In this document: one piece after another, positions 62,818 to 64,000 of the stretch
How the letters are laid out: every line of letters starts with the position of its first letter
Numbering within the stretch: the stretch's first letter is position 1
DNA from: Formosa sp. Hel1_31_208
GTDB lineage: Bacteria > Bacteroidota > Bacteroidia > Flavobacteriales > Flavobacteriaceae
Assembly: GCF_900104785.1 (NCBI RefSeq)
Contig: NZ_LT629733.1
Span: 3,017,001 to 3,081,000, forward strand
Direction: 5' to 3'
DNA length: 64,000 nt
Notes under the pieces: model-generated
Seen by the model: only the letters and a program-made list of their open reading frames with translations
Told to the model about the DNA's origin: nothing
Database searches by the model: none
Made by a program: the position numbers and the translations under genes

Positions 62818-63984
62818 TTATTGTTTTGGTTTGATGAATGTATCGTTTGCTGTGTAGAGAATACCTCTAACCATATCTAAATTAATAACTCCAGAAAAAT
62901 GCCCTTTACCTTTGGCTTTGCGCTCCATCATATTAAATTTTTTATCGCTTTTTGTGGGTTGCATTGTGATAGACATATTTTCAAAATGATTGACTGTATT
63001 ATTACCAACCACACTTAAACTGAAGTCATAGGTTTCGGGATAGAAAAAATAGAGTTTCGTATATTCTGAAAAGAAATCAAATCGATTAAAGTCTTTAGCC
63101 CAATTGTAAAACCAAAATTCGCCATTAAAGTCTGTGATGTTAACCTTATCTCGAATTTCACCGATTTCAATTTTAGAAAATTCAGAATTTATAGTTACAT
63201 CTTGCAAGCTTCCAATCTTTCCATTTGTTACATTATCAAAAGAAAAGTCACCTCCTGAAATCCCTTCAAATTCAAAGCTCGCTTGATCGATTTTAAATTT
63301 ATTATAGGTATTACTTAAATACTTGCCTTTTAAAGTTCCTTTTTTTAGGTTTAAGGATATTTCATTAGTGACATCATCTAAAAATGAAATTTGTGCATGA
63401 TTACCGATAATTTTAACGTTTATAAAAGCGGGTATTTTGATCACAAATCTACTTTTATACATTTTAACTTTTTTAAAATCTATTGCTTTCTTTTCGCCAT
63501 TTTTGTCAAGCATCTTGAAGTTTTTAAACATCAAATTCTTAAACTCTCCACCTCTTATCTCTTTTATAATTGAGTCTTTAGATTTTCTATAAATAGTATC
63601 ATTAGCCCTTCCAATTTTGAATTCATCATTATCTAGGGTTAAACCAAAAGGAGCATCGAGTTGGTAAGCAATTTTTGAAATATTTTGGTAGCTAGAAGCA
63701 TGGAGGGTTAATGTGTTTTCAAATTGTACCGCCTCAACTTTAATGTCATCTATAAACGACTGGATTTCCTTTTTAGAATATTGACTAAACTCAACGGTAT
63801 AATTGAAATGAATTTTTCCATCAGTAGAGGTTTCAATCGCTACGGTTGTATTATCAAGATTCAATATGGCCTGTGTATTTTTATTTGCTGAAAAACTCTC
63901 AGAATACACGACTTTTTTCTGTGCAAAAATGGGTCCAGATGTGATGAGTATCAGCCAACAAATTTTAAATGCTAATTGTTTCAT
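62818..63984 (-). CDS. secreted DUF4097-like beta-helix/adhesin-type protein
   Basis: A 388-aa exported protein with a signal peptide ending near residue 21 (GPIFA|Q). The body consists of repeated beta-strand motifs with polar turns (such as GGDFSFDNVTNGKIGSLQDVTI and VNITDFNGEF) that resemble DUF4097/DUF2807 head-GIN-type beta-solenoids, although the match is partial. Function is unknown. Its gene starts 36 nt before the window edge, so its promoter lies outside or at the very end. It is coupled to the 212-aa protein downstream. Confidence 0.7.
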   Translation of the reverse strand: MKQLAFKICWLILITSGPIFAQKKVVYSESFSANKNTQAILNLDNTTVAIETSTDGKIHFNYTVEFSQYSKKEIQSFIDDIKVEAVQFENTLTLHASSYQNISKIAYQLDAPFGLTLDNDEFKIGRANDTIYRKSKDSIIKEIRGGEFKNLMFKNFKMLDKNGEKKAIDFKKVKMYKSRFVIKIPAFINVKIIGNHAQISFLDDVTNEISLNLKKGTLKGKYLSNTYNKFKIDQASFEFEGISGGDFSFDNVTNGKIGSLQDVTINSEFSKIEIGEIRDKVNITDFNGEFWFYNWAKDFNRFDFFSEYTKLYFFYPETYDFSLSVVGNNTVNHFENMSITMQPTKSDKKFNMMERKAKGKGHFSGVINLDMVRGILYTANDTFIKPKQ

Positions 63985-64000
63985 AGTGTTCGTTTTTTTG

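Overview
The window comes from an AT-rich member of the Bacteroidota, most likely a marine Flavobacteriaceae. Three things point there. Two large secreted proteins end in type IX secretion (T9SS type A) sorting domains. The Bacteroidota-specific small protein DUF4295 follows rpmB-rpmG. Many genes are preceded by the Bacteroidota -7 promoter element TAnnTTTG instead of strong Shine-Dalgarno sequences. I see no tRNA, rRNA, CRISPR array, phage or insertion sequence. Most of the window is ordinary chromosomal core.

Layout. 0.2-3.3 kb (+): DUF2911 protein, MeaB GTPase, a polyprenyl-type glycosyltransferase and a tandem LAB_N membrane protein. 3.2-11.5 kb (-): PAP2 phosphatase, acidic 75-aa protein, MATE pump, ATP-grasp enzyme, FMN oxidoreductase, secreted subtilase, MnmA and a secreted MORN-variant protein. 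11.6-13.0 kb (+): fasciclin lipoprotein. 13.5-23.6 kb (-): YidC, PyrG, DUF3820, DUF922, OsmC, a LysM/substrate-binding fusion, GuaA and BshC. 23.7-27.7 kb (+): M14 peptidase, DUF4287/DUF5655 protein and a TonB-C-like protein. 27.7-36.9 kb (mostly -): RimO, serine hydrolase (+), amidase, FtsY, DUF4295-L33-L28, CinA, Hpt, FAH-family enzyme and a DnaQ-like exonuclease. 37-46.5 kb: acyltransferase-like membrane protein (+), E2 acyltransferase, GT2, RecR, large T9SS BNR-repeat protein, Na+/solute symporter (+) and CoA-binding protein. 46.6-49.1 kb (+): outer-membrane beta-barrel receptor. 49.1-50.5 kb: a decaying patch with two broken genes. 50.5-55.1 kb: FabH, HtpG (+) and a vanadium-haloperoxidase-like lipoprotein.

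The accessory block at 55.4-60.8 kb is the most interesting part. It holds a Crp/Fnr-type regulator, a possible small RNA, a MOSC protein and then a tight four-gene operon. The operon encodes a FadL/OmpP1-type outer-membrane channel, an SQR-like flavoprotein with two conserved-position cysteines, a DsrC/TusE-like sulfur carrier that lacks CysB but has an N-terminal CxxC, and a DsrE-family protein. I read this as a sulfane-sulfur uptake, oxidation or relay system. A perfect Crp/Fnr-style dyad lies upstream of it. The window closes with a DEAD-box helicase (+) and two secreted proteins of unknown function (-).

Start sites were corrected where the longest reading frame began at TTG or ran through a likely promoter (YwqK-like protein, GuaA, RimO, acyltransferase-like protein, CoA-binding protein, FabH, haloperoxidase-like protein, Crp/Fnr regulator).
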